From JBHELB01 sp041859045 (lineage in GTDB: Bacteria; Hydrogenedentota; Hydrogenedentia; Hydrogenedentales; SLHB01), in the NCBI GenBank assembly GCA_041859045.1, contig JBHELB010000069.1, forward strand, positions 1 to 6,841: DNA of 6,841 nucleotides. Direction: 5' to 3'. Positions within the stretch are counted from its first letter, which is position 1. The number at the start of each line of letters is the position of its first letter. Position numbers and translations under genes: made by a program. The notes beneath the pieces were generated by a model. That model saw nothing but the letters and a program-made list of their open reading frames with translations. It ran no database searches and was not told the origin of the DNA. Shown in pieces: positions 4,357 to 6,841 of this stretch.

Positions 4357-6841
4357 TTAGCTCAGCGTCGCGCCGAGGGAATGGATGCGCGGGTAGACCA
4401 ACGGCGTTGCGGTCATGACGGCCTTGTACCGGACCTTGTTTCCGGCGGGGTTGGTGAAGGTCCGCAAGAACGTGTACTCGGTCCAGTCCTGGTCGATGGC
4501 GCGGGTAGAGTCGAGGGTCATGGGTTCCCAGGTCGCGCCGCCGTCGTTGGTGGCGTACCACAGAACGGTGGTGCCGCTGGGGATGTTCATCTGGACATAG
4601 GCTTTGGTCGATGCGATGCCCTGGGTCAGTTCGTTCTGGCGCGTGATGTATGTGCCATTGAGGTTGTTGTGGTACCCCACAAGGTTCACGTCCTTGTAGT
4701 TCAGCGCGGGGCTGTCCGCCAAGGTTGCGCCGGTCATCTTCGCGCGCACCAAAACCTGCGAGGCGATGTTGGGCAGCCGCTCTTCTTCGGCGGGGACGAT
4801 GACGTCCCAGGTCGAACCGCCGTCGGCGGAGTACTCCCAGGTGATGGAACTGCCTTCGGGCATGGACGAGTACTCATCGAGGTTCAGGTCGGAGAACTGC
4901 ACGCCGGTAATGGACTGAAACACGACGGTCCCCTCGGACTCGAAATCGTAGCCATACAGCCGCATGGTGAGATCGGACCCGTTGAGGGGCGTCCAGGTCT
5001 CCGCGTTCGAACTTTCGAGCAACACGCCCGCGGCGTAGGCTTGTCTCGTGATGAGCCCTTGCCGTCCCATCTGTCCGAGCGTGGCGACGCGCACCTTGTA
5101 CTGGTTGCTGTTGGTCAGCAGCACGACCGCGTAGCTCGTGTTCGCATCCGCGTGGAACGGGTCGTCGAAGGTGACCTTCGTTTCCGCGTTGAGCAGCACC
5201 TCCGACGGCGCGACGACCTTCTCCGCCAACACCACCTCGTTCGGCAAGCCCGTAGTCACTTGCCGTATTTGCACGGTGACCGGCAACGCCGCGTCCTTTT
5301 GCGTGAACTGGACGCCCACCGCGGAAACCACCCGGCTCTCGGGGAAACTAAACGTCTGCGCGAGCGGGTCCATCTTTCGGTCCCGGACCGTTTCCCGCCA
5401 CACGATGCGCACCACCGGTACGCGGATGATGCGGGGAGGAGGAACGATGACCTGCGTCTGCACGATGACCCGCTCCACCTCCACGCGCTGGATGCGCGTG
5501 ATGACGAGCGGATCGTTCACTTGTATGTTCGCTTGCGCGGCGTAGGTTCCGTCGGTCATCTCCACAACACGATTGCCGTTACGCGCGTCGTCTGGAACCG
5601 TGAACGCGCCAGTGACACGGCCCGCGGCGTCCGCGTGAAGACCTGTGGCGACGACGATGCCATCGCAACGCACCACAACGTTCGTGGCGTTCGGCGTGAA
5701 GTTCGCGCCCATCACCGCCACGCCCGTCTGTCCGCGCCGCCCGATGTTCGGCGTTACCTGCAACGTCGCATCGGGTTTCGCGAAGACCGCGTAGGGATTG
5801 ACGTTCTTTTCCTCCGACCAGTCTGCCTGCTCCACCAACACCCGCTCCGCAGCAGGCAGGAACGCGAGACTGCCTTTGAACAGCGCGTCGCTGGCCTGGG
5901 GATTCACCTCCAGCAGGCAAGACGCCGCCGTTCGGTCCGGCGCGACGAACTGCCGTACGCCATCAACGCGCGCGCTCCAGTCCGCATGATATACGTCGGA
6001 TTGGTTGGCATTGGAGAAGTCGTCGGAGTACACCCCTTTCTTGGTCTGTGCGTCGCGGTTCTGGAGGTTGTTGTGCATCTGGAACTGCGCGTCGTTGTAT
6101 TTCAGGTCCTCGATGTCCCGCATGAGCTGGTGCAACTGGTCCATCGTGACCCGCGTGAGGCCGAAGTTGCGAACGGTCATCTCGACCGAGTTCGCGGGAC
6201 AATCTACGCTGGCCAGCGCGAGCGTGCCTTCCGGCGCGATGGGGAGCTTCGGCGAATCCGACGGCGCGCCTTCCAGCCTCTTAATCTCTCGCGGCGTCGC
6301 GTAGACGATGTCCTTGCGCGCGAGGTAGTAGTCGTAGTCCACGCTGCAATTCGAGCCGGGTACCGGCGCAAGACCGAGCGTCGTGCGACCGAAGTTGATG
6401 ATGCTCGCAGCGTCCGGCGCGATGGAGCAGGAAGACATCGTGAGCCCGCTCGAGTTCACCGCGGGCGGGTTCGTGTTGGTGATCTCGTCCGCGCCGTCGT
6501 CCACGTACGACGTGCCGCTCGCCGATACCTCTTTCAGCAACTGGAACGCCGTGCGTCCTGAGTTCTCGAGGCCGCGATACACCCGGTAGGCCGTGGCATT
6601 CGCCACCGGCAGCCACGTGAGCTTCACCACACCGCCTTCAGGAATCTCGATGGACTTCACGGCAGCCCCGTCATACGCGGACTCGCCCGTCGAAGACTTC
6701 ACCGTGACCGCGTAGAAATACTCACCGGGTTCCGGATGGTTCGCGCGGCCGAACCAACCGCCGTCGACGTAATCGACGCCCTTCTCCATTTGTCGCACGT
6801 AGGTCCAGCGTACCGCGTACGTCGTCCCGATCGCTGGGGCA
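4357..6841 (-). CDS. DUF4815-like phage tail/adsorption structural protein, 5' end beyond window
   Basis: The frame is open to the right edge. The first in-frame GTG (6798) is not the start, because 14 more coding residues (APAIGTTYAVRWTY) precede it, so about 827 residues are visible. Residue numbers here count from that GTG. A fibronectin-III-like domain is at about 22-103 (EYFYAVTV, YRVYRGLE). DYDYYLARKDIVYATPREI (154-172) and the TM-DQLHQLMRDIEDLKYN stretch (218-235) are typical of DUF4815 virion proteins. An IPT/TIG-like beta domain is at about 343-428, then a V/I/R-rich linker at 429-470. DPLAQTFSFPE (477-487) opens a jelly-roll-like domain found in tail and baseplate-associated proteins. 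Two C-terminal modules each carry an Asp-box: SADGGSTW (657-664) and TNDGGATW (750-757). No signal peptide can be judged. The likely role is a tail fibre or adsorption protein; the exact virion position is unknown. Confidence 0.88.
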   Translation of the reverse strand, partial: APAIGTTYAVRWTYVRQMEKGVDYVDGGWFGRANHPEPGEYFYAVTVKSSTGESAYDGAAVKSIEIPEGGVVKLTWLPVANATAYRVYRGLENSGRTAFQLLKEVSASGTSYVDDGADEITNTNPPAVNSSGLTMSSCSIAPDAASIINFGRTTLGLAPVPGSNCSVDYDYYLARKDIVYATPREIKRLEGAPSDSPKLPIAPEGTLALASVDCPANSVEMTVRNFGLTRVTMDQLHQLMRDIEDLKYNDAQFQMHNNLQNRDAQTKKGVYSDDFSNANQSDVYHADWSARVDGVRQFVAPDRTAASCLLEVNPQASDALFKGSLAFLPAAERVLVEQADWSEEKNVNPYAVFAKPDATLQVTPNIGRRGQTGVAVMGANFTPNATNVVVRCDGIVVATGLHADAAGRVTGAFTVPDDARNGNRVVEMTDGTYAAQANIQVNDPLVITRIQRVEVERVIVQTQVIVPPPRIIRVPVVRIVWRETVRDRKMDPLAQTFSFPESRVVSAVGVQFTQKDAALPVTVQIRQVTTGLPNEVVLAEKVVAPSEVLLNAETKVTFDDPFHADANTSYAVVLLTNSNQYKVRVATLGQMGRQGLITRQAYAAGVLLESSNAETWTPLNGSDLTMRLYGYDFESEGTVVFQSITGVQFSDLNLDEYSSMPEGSSITWEYSADGGSTWDVIVPAEEERLPNIASQVLVRAKMTGATLADSPALNYKDVNLVGYHNNLNGTYITRQNELTQGIASTKAYVQMNIPSGTTVLWYATNDGGATWEPMTLDSTRAIDQDWTEYTFLRTFTNPAGNKVRYKAVMTATPLVYPRIHSLGATLS

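Noticed and set aside
4192..6561. A 789-codon plus-strand open frame opposite the phage structural gene
   Set aside because: It is rich in R, H and V with no recognisable domain, while the minus frame shows DUF4815, Asp-box and fibronectin-like features. It is a shadow of GC-biased codons.

Overview
The window is bacterial-type DNA. It is GC-rich by eye, densely coding, and has Shine-Dalgarno sites ahead of most genes. Its content is that of an accessory region, most likely a prophage or phage-derived island: a large phage tail/adsorption-type structural gene, an incomplete type I restriction-modification locus, a toxin-antitoxin pair and a ParB-like protein. The host lineage cannot be named from this sequence.

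Layout from the right end, reading along the minus strand: a long DUF4815-like phage structural protein enters from beyond the right edge (4357-6841). It is followed seven bases past its stop-codon-linked ribosome site by a small unknown gene (4098-4343). An apparent strong sigma70-type promoter (4048-4077), whose -10 box sits inside a perfect inverted repeat, then drives a leader of about 150 bases. That leader contains a possible 38-codon ORF and leads into hsdM (1773-3890), a complete-looking type I DNA methyltransferase subunit. The next gene is not hsdS but an unrecognised 187-residue protein (1184-1747), and the last residues of HsdM look replaced, which suggests a rearrangement junction.

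On the plus strand an AbrB/MazE-like antitoxin (503-730) and a Doc-family toxin (733-1122) form a two-gene operon. They are read from a good extended -10 promoter (438-467) and converge on the 187-residue gene. Two hairpins lie between the converging genes; each pairs fully, allowing wobble, in only one of the two transcripts. Divergent from the toxin-antitoxin promoter is a ParB/Srx-fold protein (1-371, minus) that runs off the left edge.

Reading of the whole: a cargo block (self-promoted methyltransferase, unknown partner, addiction module, ParB-like protein) lies next to phage tail genes. No hsdS, hsdR, integrase, tRNA, rRNA, IS element or CRISPR array is visible, and no gap above 300 bases lacks a gene.
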